From contig CAVPJV010000003.1 of NCBI GenBank assembly GCA_963705515.1, positions 1 to 64,000 on the forward strand: DNA of 64,000 nucleotides, read 5' to 3'. The notes beneath the pieces were generated by a model, which was not told where the DNA came from, made no database searches, and saw nothing but the letters and a program-made list of their open reading frames with translations. Below are positions 19,324 through 27,737 of this stretch, one piece after another (position 1 is the first letter of the stretch; the number at the start of each line of letters is the position of its first letter). The position numbers were made by a program, and so were the translations under genes. The stretch is from Gaiellasilicea sp963705515. GTDB taxonomy: Bacteria > Actinomycetota > Thermoleophilia > Gaiellales > Gaiellaceae.

Positions 19324-20958
19324 CCGCGATGCTCGGACGCCTGATCGCCTTCGCAAGCGTGCCCACGCGCCGGGTCGCCGCGTCCGCGGTGCTGGCGATG
19401 CTCGCGGTCGGATTCGGCATCGCGCTGATCACGACAGCCGGGTATCTGATCTCCCGCGCGGCGGAGCAGCCACCGATCCTCTCGCTGACGGTGACGATCG
19501 TCGTCGTCCGCTTCTTCGGCCTGGCGCGGCCGCTCGCGCGTTACGTCGACCGCCTCGTCTCGCACGACGTCGCGCTGTCGGCGCTGGGCCGGATTCGGGC
19601 GCGCTTCTACGAGCGGATCGAGCCGCTCGCGCCCGGGCAGCTCGCGGGCTACCGGCGGGGCGAGCTCCTCGGCCGGATGGTCGGTGACGTCGACGCGCTG
19701 CAGGGGCTCTACGTCCGAGGCCTGTCGCCGCTGCTCGTTGCGGTCGTGATCGGAGCTGCGTGCGTCGCGGTGACCGCGACGGTCCTGCCGGCCGCCGGCG
19801 CGATCCTCGCACTCGGGCTCCTGCTCGCCGGTGTGCTTCTGCCGGTGCTGGCGGCGCGGCTGACGCGAGCCGCCGGCCGTCGTCAGGGAGCCGCTCGCGC
19901 GGAGCTGACCGCCGAGCTGGTCGAGCTGCTGCGCGGTGCGCCGGAGCTCGTCGTCTACGGGCGCGAGGAGGACACGCTGGCCGGGATCCGGGCGCGAAGC
20001 GACGAGCTCGTACGTCTCGGCCGCCGCGACGGGCTCGCCGCGGGCCTCGCGGAGGGAGTCTCGATCCTGATCGCGGGCCTCACCGTCGCCGGGGTGCTGG
20101 CGGTCCTGGCAAGCGCCTCCGTCGACAGGGTGCTCGTGGCGACCGTGGCGCTGCTTGCGCTCGCCTCGTTCGACTGCGTCCTGCCGCTGCGCGCGGCTGC
20201 GGTCGAGCTCGCCGCCACGGTCACGGCCGGCCGGCGCGTGCTCGAGCTGGTCGACCAGGAGCCGGCGATCCGGGATCCGGCGGGGCCGCGACCCGTGCCC
20301 GAGCTACCGGCCGCCGTCGCGCTCGAGGGCGTGACCGCGCGCTATGCGCCGGGAGAGCCGCCCGCGTTGCGCGGCTTCGACCTCAGGCTCGAGCCGGGGC
20401 GGCGGATCGCGCTCGTCGGGCCGAGCGGCGCCGGCAAGACGACGGTCACGAACCTGCTGCTGCGCTTTCTCGATCCCGAGCGAGGCCGGGTGACGGTCGG
20501 CGGCCGGGACGTGCGCGAGCTGCGGCAGCACGACGTGCGGCGCACGTTCGCGATCGCGGGCCAGAGCGCGCACATCTTCAACTCGACCATCCGCGCGAAC
20601 CTCGCGCTCGCGCGCCCCGAGGCCACCGACGCCGAGCTTGAGGACGCTCTCGACCGCGGTCGCCTCGGCGAGTGGGTCGCATCGCTGCCCGACGGGCTCG
20701 ACACGCTCGTCGGCGAGGAGGGCGCGCAGCTCTCCGGAGGGCAGCGTCAGCGCCTGACGGTCGCTCGGGCGCTGCTCTCGGATGCACCCGTGCTCGTGCT
20801 CGACGAGCCGACCGCGCACCTCGACGCCGAGACGGCCGAGCTGCTCGTGCGCGACATCCTGGCGGCGGCTGACGACCGCAGCGTGCTGCTGATCACGCAC
20901 CGGCCGGAAGGCCTCGACCTCGTCGACGAGGTGGTGGAGCTCAGCCCGGCTTCGGTGA
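19320..20958 (+). CDS. cydC: Heterodimeric ABC transporter CydC, 3' end probably frameshifted
   Basis: Partner of CydD: six membrane helices then an ABC domain with Walker A VGPSGAGKTTVTNLL, signature LSGGQRQRLTVARALL and Walker B PVLVLDEPTAHLD. In the frame as given, no stop follows the ATPase domain; the reading frame runs on to 21797 through the antisense of the neighbouring gene, which would add 280 meaningless residues. A shift of one base near 20930-20945 gives a stop at 20956-20958 and a protein of about 546 aa, normal for CydC. That end is adopted here. The break adjoins the heavily frameshifted ATPase gene, which suggests a common cause. Confidence 0.85.
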
Positions 20959-22456
20959 GCGGCCGCGACCAGTCGGCGGGCACGTCGCCGCCGCCCTCCT
21001 GGGCGAGCCGCGTCCCGAAGCGCAGGAAAGGCCGGGTGCGGCGCGATCAGGCCGGCGGCGAGCGACTCGCCCTGCCGGAACGTCGTCGCCCGCTCGAGCA
21101 GGCTCTGCGGCACGAACGAGAAGACGTCGCCGACGTAGCCGAGGTCGGCGAGCGAGTTCATCCGCATCAGCAGCAGGTTGTCGCACTGCGAGAGCACGTT
21201 CTCGTGCACCTTCTGCGGCCGCTGGGTGGAGACGAGCAGGTAGAGCCCGAACTTGCGGCCCTCGCCCGCGATCCGGACGGCGTGCTCGGTCGCGATCGCG
21301 GTCAGCGGATCCTCCGGCCGCGCCGGGCAGACGTTGTGCGCCTCGTCGACGACGATCAGGACCGGCTTGCGCTCCTCGCGCCGCCGCCAGAGCTCCCCGA
21401 GCACGGCCGCCGACGCGAGCGCCTGCTCCTCCCGGTCGCGAGCGAGCCGAGGTCGATCACGAGGCAGCGCACGTCGTCGTCGCGCCAGCTCCGGCCAGCA
21501 GCGACGCGCGCTCGGCACCCGCCCAGATGCCCCAGCGGTGCAGCGCCGAGGTTGCGCGCGCGACCGATCAGCTGCCCGCCGGCGCCCCGCCGAGCGTGCT
21601 CGAGCTGCTCGAACTGCTCGAGCGACAGCGCCTCGCCGCTCGTCCGTGAGCGCCGCCAGCTCGGCGTACTCCTCGCGGTCGGCGATGGGGTCGAGGCGGA
21701 GCGCCGCCGCCTGGGTCGCCGGGTCGAGCTCGGCGAGCCGCAGCGCGAGGCCGTCACCGGCCGGCGCACCGCCAGCGAGCGGGTCGCCTCGGCGTAGCGG
21801 GCGGTGTCAGCGTCGTCTGCGTCCGGCCGCAGCTGTCCGAGCCGTGGCGAAGTCCGAGTTCGGGTCGAGGACGACGATCCGCAGGTCGGTCTCGAGCAGC
21901 AGCTGTTCGAGCACGACGCCGAGCGAGTAGGTCTTGCCCGAGCCCGACTGGCCGCAGAGGAAGGTGTGCCGCCCGAATCCGCCGGCATCGAGCGAGAACG
22001 GCACGCCGGGCGCAAGCAGCAGCTCCCCGATCTCGAGGCGGGCTCGCTTCGGCGCGGTCGCCTCGAGGTGCTCGCGGACCTCGTCAGGAGTCGCCGGGCG
22101 CACCGCCGCGTCGTGGAACGACGAGCCGTCGCCGCTGAGGACACGGCCCTCGCCCTCGGCGAACCGCGAATCACGACCTGCGCCCGGTGCGCGACGTCGT
22201 CGCCCTCGCTGGCACCGAGCTCGAGACCCTGCTCCGGGCGACCTCGAGGGTCACGATCTGGCCGAGGCGGCGCTCGGAGCCCTGCTCGAGCGTCGACGTA
22301 CGAGCCGGCCTGCAGGGCGAGTCCGTGGAGTGACACCTGGTAGGTGAAGCGGCGCCCGTCGACCGAGGTCGCGAGCGGCAGGATCTCCTCCTCGAGCCGT
22401 TGCCGGACGGCGCGATACCGGTCGAGGCTTCTCTGCACGTCGGGCGCCTCGCTCAT
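20941..22456 (-). pseudogene. HerA-like (DUF87) ATP-binding protein, broken by several frameshifts
   Basis: Gene of about 500 codons beginning MSEAPDVQRSLDRYRAVRQR at ATG 22456. Its pieces lie in all three minus-strand frames: an N-terminal barrel-like part (TYQVSLHGLALQAGSYVD), Walker A FLCGQSGSGKTYSLGVVLEQ (about 21980-21925), Walker B RKPVLIVVDEAHNVCP (about 21330), then VSTQRPQKVHENVLSQCDN, as in the HerA/FtsK-type hexameric ATPases, and a tail ending near VPADWSRPLTEAG. At least six single-base shifts are needed. Relatives act as DNA-translocating or membrane-linked ATPases; the role here is unknown. It starts 20 bases after the amidotransferase stop, so both were in one operon. Confidence 0.75.
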
Positions 22457-22476
22457 GTCCGGACACTACTCCCGCG

Positions 22477-23304
22477 TCAACGGCGCGGTGTGAACGGCCG
22501 GAGCTCGTCTTCGCCCGGCTGGATGATCCCGACGTGGGACTCGGGCACCTCGTTCCAGGCGCCTGCGAGATCGCCGAGCGGCTCGGAGACCACGACCCGC
22601 GTCTCGTCCGAGAGACCGGCGAGCTCGACCATCTCCGGGTAGTTGGCCTGGAGCGCGTCCATCCGCGTGCTGAAGTAGAGCGACCTCGACTCGCCCTCGC
22701 TCGAGTACCGGAACGCATAGACGCTCCGCCCGTCGCTGGTCGCGATCGTCATCTGGATCGGCAGCTCGATCCCGTGCCGGCGCCCGGTCTCCTCGACGAA
22801 GCCGACCATCCGCTCGACCGCGCCGATCGGGTCGTCCTCGAGCCCGAAGGTCAGAGCGAGGTAGAACATCGCCTCCGAGTCGGTGGTGCCCTCGATCGAG
22901 GCGAAGAGCGAGTCGTCGACCGCGAACAGCAGCTCGCGCCGGACACGCGGGAACTCGCGAATCAGGCCGTTGTGCATCCAGAGCCAGCGCCCGTAGCGAA
23001 ACGGGTGCGCGTTCGTCTCCTGGATCGCCGATCCCGTCGAGGCGCGGATGTGGGCGAGGAAGAGGCGGGACGAGATCCCCGCGGCGAGCTCGCGGAGGTT
23101 CCGGTCGTTCCAGGCCGGGTGGACACTGCGGTAGAGCCTCGGCGTCTCGCCCTCGTCGTACCAGCCGACCCCGAAACCGTCGCCGTTCGTCGGCGTTGCG
23201 CCCTGGCGAGAGTGCAGGCTCTGGTCGATCAGCGACCGGTCACGCTTGACCAGCAGCTCCTCGAGCCGGATCGGGGTCCCGGAATAGGCGAGCCAGCGGC
23301 ACAT
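22477..23304 (-). CDS. Class II glutamine amidotransferase
   Basis: 275 aa with the N-terminal nucleophile Cys2 (MCRWLAYSG) of the class II (Ntn) glutamine amidotransferases and the accompanying motifs RQGATPTNGDGFGVGWY, FLAHIRASTG and ETNAHPFRYGRWLWMHNG. There is no synthase domain, as in the YafJ/EgtC-like proteins that cleave gamma-glutamyl or related amide bonds. The start codon at 23304 has no Shine-Dalgarno; GATGAT lies eight bases before it and a 17-bp palindrome upstream, which points to a leaderless transcript. Confidence 0.85.
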   Translation of the reverse strand: MCRWLAYSGTPIRLEELLVKRDRSLIDQSLHSRQGATPTNGDGFGVGWYDEGETPRLYRSVHPAWNDRNLRELAAGISSRLFLAHIRASTGSAIQETNAHPFRYGRWLWMHNGLIREFPRVRRELLFAVDDSLFASIEGTTDSEAMFYLALTFGLEDDPIGAVERMVGFVEETGRRHGIELPIQMTIATSDGRSVYAFRYSSEGESRSLYFSTRMDALQANYPEMVELAGLSDETRVVVSEPLGDLAGAWNEVPESHVGIIQPGEDELRPFTPRR

Positions 23305-23312
23305 CCGGTGCC

Positions 23313-23357
23313 ATCATCGACCTACAGAGATCGGCGGGCATCGTCCGGAGGGGATGA
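23313..23357 (-). promoter_or_regulatory. 17-bp palindrome (23341-23357) and -10 box, amidotransferase
   Basis: Read on the plus strand TCGTCC-GGAGG-GGATGA, centre 23349. On the minus strand GATGAT (plus 23313-23318) ends 36 bases from the centre, and ATG 23304 follows eight bases later without a ribosome-binding site. Confidence 0.6.
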
Positions 23358-23360
23358 AGC

Positions 23361-23678
23361 TCAGCCGATTGCGATCGTGCCGTCGATGACGTCGAAGATG
23401 CTGACGTCGAAGTCGTCGATCGACTCCCTGCGCGCGCCGGTCGCGTCGGCGGCCAGGGAGCTGAGGCGGTCCGCGGCTTCGGCGCTGGCCGTCCGCGCCT
23501 CCTCGTCCGACCAGAGCGTGAGCAGCAGCGCCTTGCCGCTGTCGCGGTCGATGAGACCGATTGCGCCGCAGTAGCCGCTGCTCTCGCGCGCCCACGGCAG
23601 CAGGTCGTCCTTGACGATCCGGAGTCCGGCTTCGTACTGCTCAGGCGTGGCGTCGATCGTGTGCAGGCGGGCGAGCAT
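23361..23678 (-). CDS. ABM-like (dimeric alpha-beta barrel) small protein
   Basis: 105 aa, MLARLHTIDATPEQYEAGL, with the pattern of an antibiotic-biosynthesis-monooxygenase or EthD-like ferredoxin fold: strand, helix with PEQYEAGLRIVKDDLLPW, strand GYCGAIGLIDRDSGKALLLT, then SDEEARTASAEAADRL. No catalytic residues can be assigned, and such folds bind varied small ligands. The ATG at 23678 has a good GGAGGTG site. It is the last gene of the run from 25765 downward. Confidence 0.6.
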   Translation of the reverse strand: MLARLHTIDATPEQYEAGLRIVKDDLLPWARESSGYCGAIGLIDRDSGKALLLTLWSDEEARTASAEAADRLSSLAADATGARRESIDDFDVSIFDVIDGTIAIG

Positions 23679-23737
23679 CCCTCTTCACCTCCGTCGTCGG
23701 CTCAGCTCTTCTCGGAAACGTACGACACCGGACCTCA

Positions 23738-24661
23738 TCACGTCCGGTCGCGGACGATGAGCCCCTTCGCGGCTCGCGCCAGCCGCGCGGTCAGGGGACC
23801 CTCCGCCTCGACCAGGACCGGCTGCGCGGCCTGAGGCCAGGCAGCGGCGACGCACGCGCCAACGAGCAGGATCGCGGCCGTGACCCAGACGAGCAGCAAG
23901 AACGCGAGCACCGCCCCGAGCGGCCCGTAGATGTCGTCGAAGTTGGCGAAGTTGTCGAGATAGACGGAGAAGCCGGCGACCGCGAGATGGACGCCGATCG
24001 TCGCGAAAGCAGCGCCGGGCAGGACGTCCAGAAGCCGGATCGGGACGGGAGGGACGACCCTGTAGAGCAGTGCGAAGGCGGCGAAGCCGAGCGCCAGCGA
24101 GGCGCCGAGCTGCGCCAGCGCTCCGATCCCGCCGGTTGCGCGCTCGCCGAGACCGAGCTCGCCGGCGATCTTCGTGCTCGTCTCGGTCGCGACCTGGACG
24201 ACGATCGTCAGCCCGAAGGCGGTGAGGATCAGCAGTCCGGCGCCGAGCACGAGCGCGCCGTCGAGCAGCTTGCCCCGCAGGTATGGCCGACGGACCTCGC
24301 CGCCCCAGACCGCCATGAATGCCAGGCGCATCGCACCCATCATCCCGCTGGCAGCCCAGATGAAGCCGACGAGCGCGATCGCTCCCGCCACGGAGGCAGG
24401 AGTCCCGGCCTCCTGGATCGCGCCCTCGACGCTCGTGGAGACGTCGATTGGCAGGGGAGCGACGCCGACGAGCCAGTCGACGACGCGGTCGTGTGCGGAA
24501 TCGGGCAGAACGAGCTCGAGGACGGTCAGGAGCAGGGCGAGAAAGGGGACGAGCGAGAAGAGCACGTGGTAGGAGATCGCCGCCGCACGCTGGCCGCATC
24601 CGCTCTCCACGTACGTGGTTCCGGCAGCGTGCGCCGTCCGCAGCAAGCGGCCGGCGATCAC
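23738..24661 (-). CDS. YihY/BrkB-family membrane protein
   Basis: 307 aa, six membrane helices, formerly annotated as ribonuclease BN. Family features: the N-terminal RAAAISYHVLFSLVPFLALL, ASGMMGAMRLAFMAVW, and the run YGPLGAVLAFLLLVWVTAAILLVG near the end. Its biochemical role is not settled. GTG at 24661 starts ten bases after the stop of the RDD gene, so it belongs to the same minus-strand operon. Confidence 0.85.
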   Translation of the reverse strand: MIAGRLLRTAHAAGTTYVESGCGQRAAAISYHVLFSLVPFLALLLTVLELVLPDSAHDRVVDWLVGVAPLPIDVSTSVEGAIQEAGTPASVAGAIALVGFIWAASGMMGAMRLAFMAVWGGEVRRPYLRGKLLDGALVLGAGLLILTAFGLTIVVQVATETSTKIAGELGLGERATGGIGALAQLGASLALGFAAFALLYRVVPPVPIRLLDVLPGAAFATIGVHLAVAGFSVYLDNFANFDDIYGPLGAVLAFLLLVWVTAAILLVGACVAAAWPQAAQPVLVEAEGPLTARLARAAKGLIVRDRT

Positions 24662-24671
24662 GGTCCGCCGG

Positions 24672-25157
24672 TCACGCGACTCCGGCGGCCGGGTCGACGT
24701 AGACCACGACGGTGCGGGCGAGGTAGTCCGGGAGCCCGCGCCGCCGGGCGTCGAAGAGGATCGGCAGGAAGCCGGCGAACAGGGGCACGATCGCGAGCAG
24801 GAGCCCGATCAGGCGAACGAATGCGCGCCCGACCGACGGGAGGCTCCCGTCCTCCCGGACGACCCGAACCCGCATCGCGCGCATGCCCGGCGTCTGGCCG
24901 GTGACGGACCAGAAGAGGACGAAGTAGATCGCCACGGTGAGTCCCCAGGCGACCCCGACGAGAGTGGCGACGAGCCACTGCGGCCTGAGCTCGCCGACGA
25001 GTGTGGCGACGAGGGCGAGCAACCCCCCGCCGACGAGGACGATCGCATGGACGAGCAGGATGTCGAGCGCGAGCGCGACCGCCCGGGTCGCCACGCCCGC
25101 ATACGGCACCCGCGCCGTTGTCAGGCCGGGTTGGATCGAAGCGGTCGCCGCAACCAC
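24672..25157 (-). CDS. RDD-family membrane protein
   Basis: 161 aa with the RDD pattern: AGVATRAVALALDILLVHA in helix 1 (Arg and Asp as expected), two further helices and the central SVTGQTPGMRAMRVRVV. RDD proteins are small integral membrane proteins; some have been tied to ion/proton exchange, but the activity here is unknown. Its start lies 37 bases inside the end of the upstream helical protein gene on the same strand, which implies translational coupling. Confidence 0.8.
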   Translation of the reverse strand: MVAATASIQPGLTTARVPYAGVATRAVALALDILLVHAIVLVGGGLLALVATLVGELRPQWLVATLVGVAWGLTVAIYFVLFWSVTGQTPGMRAMRVRVVREDGSLPSVGRAFVRLIGLLLAIVPLFAGFLPILFDARRRGLPDYLARTVVVYVDPAAGVA

Positions 25158-25765
25158 CGGCGCGCCGTCCTCTCTGCCGCATCGTCGAGGCGCTCGGCTC
25201 GCCGGCGCACGCCTTCCGCGAGCTCCCCGACGAACGAGGTCGTCTGGTTCGCGAGCGCGGCGCGCACCGCGGCGCTGGACGCGATCTGCTCGACGGCGCG
25301 CTCGAGCTCGGGGCTCTTGAGCAGATGGTCGGTCACGTCGGCCGCGAGCTTGCTGTCCAGTGCCTGCTCGATCAGCCGCCGCGTCCGTTCTTCCTCGAGC
25401 ATCGAGGCGAGCGTGGTCTCGACCTGCGGCGCGGCGAGCGTGGGCCTGGCGACACGCTCGAGCACGCGGTGCTCGGCGAGCGAGCGCGCGAGCGTGTCGA
25501 TCTGGGGCGAGGCGAGCAGCTCGTCCCCAGTCACTGTGAGCTGCGAGCGCACCCGCATCCTGCTCGCTCTCCCTTCCGAGGCGAGCCGGCGCGCGGTTCG
25601 GTCCGGGAGCAGTGTCCGCGTCGCGATCCGGGCGGGCAGCGTCAGCAGGCGCACGCCGGCGACGGCTCCACGAACGCCGACCACAGCCAGCCCGAGCGCG
25701 ACATCGCGCGCCTGCGCAGCAGGGAGGGGTGCAGGCCTCGCTGGGGTCACGCGCTTTCGGGACAC
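25121..25765 (-). CDS. Helical protein with SPE/SPQ-type repeats, partner of RDD protein
   Basis: 214 aa; family not recognised. After a hydrophobic N-terminal part (VALGLAVVGVRGAVAG) it is almost all helix, with a degenerate repeat of about 20-28 residues recurring as ELLASPQIDTLARSL, PTLAAPQVETTLASML, HLLKSPELERAVEQI and VRAALANQTTSFVGEL. GTG 25765 (VSRKRV) is chosen because a -10-like GAGCGT (25778-25783) lies 12 bases upstream of it, fed by the 17-bp palindrome at 25807. The overlap with the RDD gene suggests the two products act together at the membrane. Confidence 0.55.
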   Translation of the reverse strand: MSRKRVTPARPAPLPAAQARDVALGLAVVGVRGAVAGVRLLTLPARIATRTLLPDRTARRLASEGRASRMRVRSQLTVTGDELLASPQIDTLARSLAEHRVLERVARPTLAAPQVETTLASMLEEERTRRLIEQALDSKLAADVTDHLLKSPELERAVEQIASSAAVRAALANQTTSFVGELAEGVRRRAERLDDAAERTARRWLRRPLRSNPA

Positions 25766-25777
25766 TCGTAGACCGTA

Positions 25778-25852
25778 ACGCTCTCCGGTCCCGGGGTGAC
25801 GGCGCGTCACCCCGACGGGGTGAGGGGATGCCACACCGGGATCCGTCATGAT
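25778..25852. promoter_or_regulatory. Overlapping palindromes (25793-25823) between divergent promoters
   Basis: Two inverted repeats share one arm: GGGGTGAC-GGCGC-GTCACCCC (25793-25813) and TCACCCC-GAC-GGGGTGA (25807-25823), so three GGGGTGA half-sites alternate in direction. From the centre of the second (25815), CATGAT at 25847-25852 ends 37 bases to the right, six bases before ATG 25859, and GAGCGT (25778-25783, minus strand) ends 37 bases to the left in front of GTG 25765. Confidence 0.6.
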
Positions 25853-25858
25853 CGTCCG

Positions 25859-26776
25859 ATGAGCGCCACGCCAGCCGCCAAGCAGGGCCGGTCGGCGATG
25901 GTCCCGATCGGGGGCGGGACGCTCGCGATGGGCTCGGAGGACTTCTACCCCGAGGAGCGCCCCGTCCGGCAGGTCACGGTGGAAGGCTTCTGGATCGACG
26001 AGAAGCCCGTGACCGCCGCCGAATTTCGGCGCTTCGTCCGCGAGACCGGATACGTGACGCTGGCGGAGCGGCCGCTCGACGCAGCGGACTACCCCGACGC
26101 CGACCCGGAGCTGCTCGTGCCCGGATCGCTCGTCTTCCGCAAGACGGCGGGGCCGGTGCCGCTGGACGACGTTCGGAGCTGGTGGGAATACGTTCCGGGC
26201 GCCTCCTGGAAGCGGCCCGCCGGCCCGGGCAGCACGATCAACGGCCGCGACCGGCACCCGGTCGTCCAGGTCGCGTACGAGGACGCGGAAGCGTATGCCA
26301 CCTGGGTCGGGAAGCAGCTCCCGACTGAGGCCGAGTGGGAGTTCGCGGCGCGCGGCGGCCTCGAGGGCGCCACGTTCGCCTGGGGTGACGAGCACATGCC
26401 CGACGGGAAGCCGATGGCGAATACCTGGCAGGGCGCCTTCCCGTGGCAGAACCTGAAGGAGGACGGCTACGAGGGCACGTCTCCCGTCGGCAGCTTCCCG
26501 CCGAACGGTTACGGCCTCTACGACATGTGCGGGAACGTCTGGGAATGGACGAGCGACTGGTTCACGACGAGCGGCGACGCAGCGGAGAGCACGCCGTGCT
26601 GTGCCCCGCCCGCCGTGCCCGGTGAGCGCTTCCCGCGCAAGGTGATCAAGGGCGGTTCGCACCTGTGCGCGCCCAACTACTGCCTCCGCTACCGGCCCGC
26701 GGCACGGCAGGGCGAGACGGTGGACACGTCGACGGCTCACATCGGCTTCCGCTGTGTCGTTCGCGAACCGGCATGA
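25859..26776 (+). CDS. Formylglycine-generating enzyme (sulfatase-modifying factor)
   Basis: 305 aa, FGE-sulfatase fold. It oxidises the cysteine of CxPxR in sulfatases to C-alpha-formylglycine, using O2 and copper. Seen: PIGGGTLAMGSEDFYPEERP, the metal and substrate segments KQLPTEAEWEFAARGG, GYGLYDMCGNVWEWTSDW, and the catalytic pair Cys270/Cys275 in GGSHLCAPNYCLRYRPAAR, which distinguishes true FGEs from related ergothioneine and nitric-oxide-type enzymes. ATG 25859 has no Shine-Dalgarno, with a -10-like CATGAT six bases before it. The sulfatase at 2521-4900 carries CSPTR and is a natural substrate. Confidence 0.93.
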   Translation: MSATPAAKQGRSAMVPIGGGTLAMGSEDFYPEERPVRQVTVEGFWIDEKPVTAAEFRRFVRETGYVTLAERPLDAADYPDADPELLVPGSLVFRKTAGPVPLDDVRSWWEYVPGASWKRPAGPGSTINGRDRHPVVQVAYEDAEAYATWVGKQLPTEAEWEFAARGGLEGATFAWGDEHMPDGKPMANTWQGAFPWQNLKEDGYEGTSPVGSFPPNGYGLYDMCGNVWEWTSDWFTTSGDAAESTPCCAPPAVPGERFPRKVIKGGSHLCAPNYCLRYRPAARQGETVDTSTAHIGFRCVVREPA

Positions 26777-26807
26777 CCTGCCGCGCTCATCCGAAGGGAG
26801 TCTCCCC

Positions 26808-26972
26808 ATGAACCTTCCGCCTTGGGTCGTCGGCATCGGCGTCCTGATCGCCTGCGTCGTCGCCGGCGCCATCCTGATCACGCTCGACTTCGCGCTGATC
26901 GGGATCGTCGTCGCACTCGCTGCCATCCCGGTCGCGCTCGTCGCCTGGGTCGTGGCGAACGACCGAGCCTGA
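26808..26972 (+). CDS. Small two-helix membrane protein, 54 aa
   Basis: Begins MNLPPWVVGIGVLIACVV at ATG 26808, with GAAGGGAG seven bases upstream. Two hydrophobic segments (residues about 6-26 and 28-48) are joined by a single aspartate, ending VVANDRA. It is probably co-transcribed with FGE, 31 bases upstream. The function is unknown; no family was recognised. Confidence 0.65.
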   Translation: MNLPPWVVGIGVLIACVVAGAILITLDFALIGIVVALAAIPVALVAWVVANDRA

Positions 26973-26976
26973 TCAT

Positions 26977-27717
26977 TCAGAACTCCGTTCGCTCTCCGGG
27001 CCGGAGGATGCGCACCTCCACCTCGGGGGCGACGACGGCGGCTGCGGCCGCGAACTCCGCCGCGGGATCCTCGTGCGGCGGCCGCCGGCCCGAGACGCGC
27101 CAGTGCAACGGCGCGTACGTCCCCCAGTGGATCGGAATCGCCAGGCGCGGCCGGAGCAGGCCGAGCGCAGCGGCCGCCCGCGCCGGGTCGAGGTGGCCGG
27201 GGCCGACCTTCGCGCCCCAGCCGGAGATCGGGATTAGAGCGACGTCCGCTCCCGCAAGCTCGCTCATCCCGTCGAAGACGTCGGTGTCGCCGGCGAAGTA
27301 CACCGACCGCGAGCCTGTGACGGCGTAGCCGAGCGCAGCCACCTTCTTCCCGTAGGGATAGCGCCTGCCGTCGTGCACCGCCGGCACCGCCGCGATCGCG
27401 AGCTCGCCGACGCTGGTCGACTCGCCCGGTGACAGCTCGACGACGCGGCGAAACCCCTGGCGCCGGAGCGTCCAGCCGGCGCCTCGGGGCACAAGCAGGA
27501 GCATCGACTGCCCGAGCCGGCGGAGCGAAGGCAGGTCGAGGTGGTCGCCATGCTGATGCGACAGCAGCACGGCATCAGGGGGCGGCAGGTCCTCCCCGAG
27601 GGGCACGAGCCGCTGGAGATGGCCGACGTGTCGGCGCAGGAGCGGGTCGGTCAGGAGACGCACCCCGTCGATCTCGATCAGCGTCGTCGCGTGCCCGACG
27701 TAGAGGACCGACGCCAC
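26977..27717 (-). CDS. MBL-fold metallo-hydrolase, UlaG/NAPE-PLD-like
   Basis: 246 aa. Metal-binding residues follow the family order: HATTLIEIDG at the start, LLSHQHGDHLDLPSLRRL (HxHxDH), VHDGRRYPYG, VYFAGDTDVFDG (Asp) and IPIHWGTYAPLH (last His). UlaG-like and NAPE-PLD-like enzymes hydrolyse lactones or phosphodiesters, and the substrate here is not predictable. GTG 27717 starts 20 bases after the stop of the K+ channel gene, so they share a transcript. Convergent with the small membrane protein at 26808. Confidence 0.85.
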   Translation of the reverse strand: MASVLYVGHATTLIEIDGVRLLTDPLLRRHVGHLQRLVPLGEDLPPPDAVLLSHQHGDHLDLPSLRRLGQSMLLLVPRGAGWTLRRQGFRRVVELSPGESTSVGELAIAAVPAVHDGRRYPYGKKVAALGYAVTGSRSVYFAGDTDVFDGMSELAGADVALIPISGWGAKVGPGHLDPARAAAALGLLRPRLAIPIHWGTYAPLHWRVSGRRPPHEDPAAEFAAAAAVVAPEVEVRILRPGERTEF

Positions 27718-27737
27718 GGCTCAGGGTCGTTGGCGCA

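Noticed and set aside
20959..21797. CydC with a 280-residue C-terminal extension
   Set aside because: The extension is the antisense of the HerA-like gene and has no resemblance to any domain; a lost stop by frameshift is simpler.
24340..24352. TCATCC half-site inside the YihY gene, and similar ones at 30800 and 39948
   Set aside because: No partner half-site at the five-base spacing and no promoter context.
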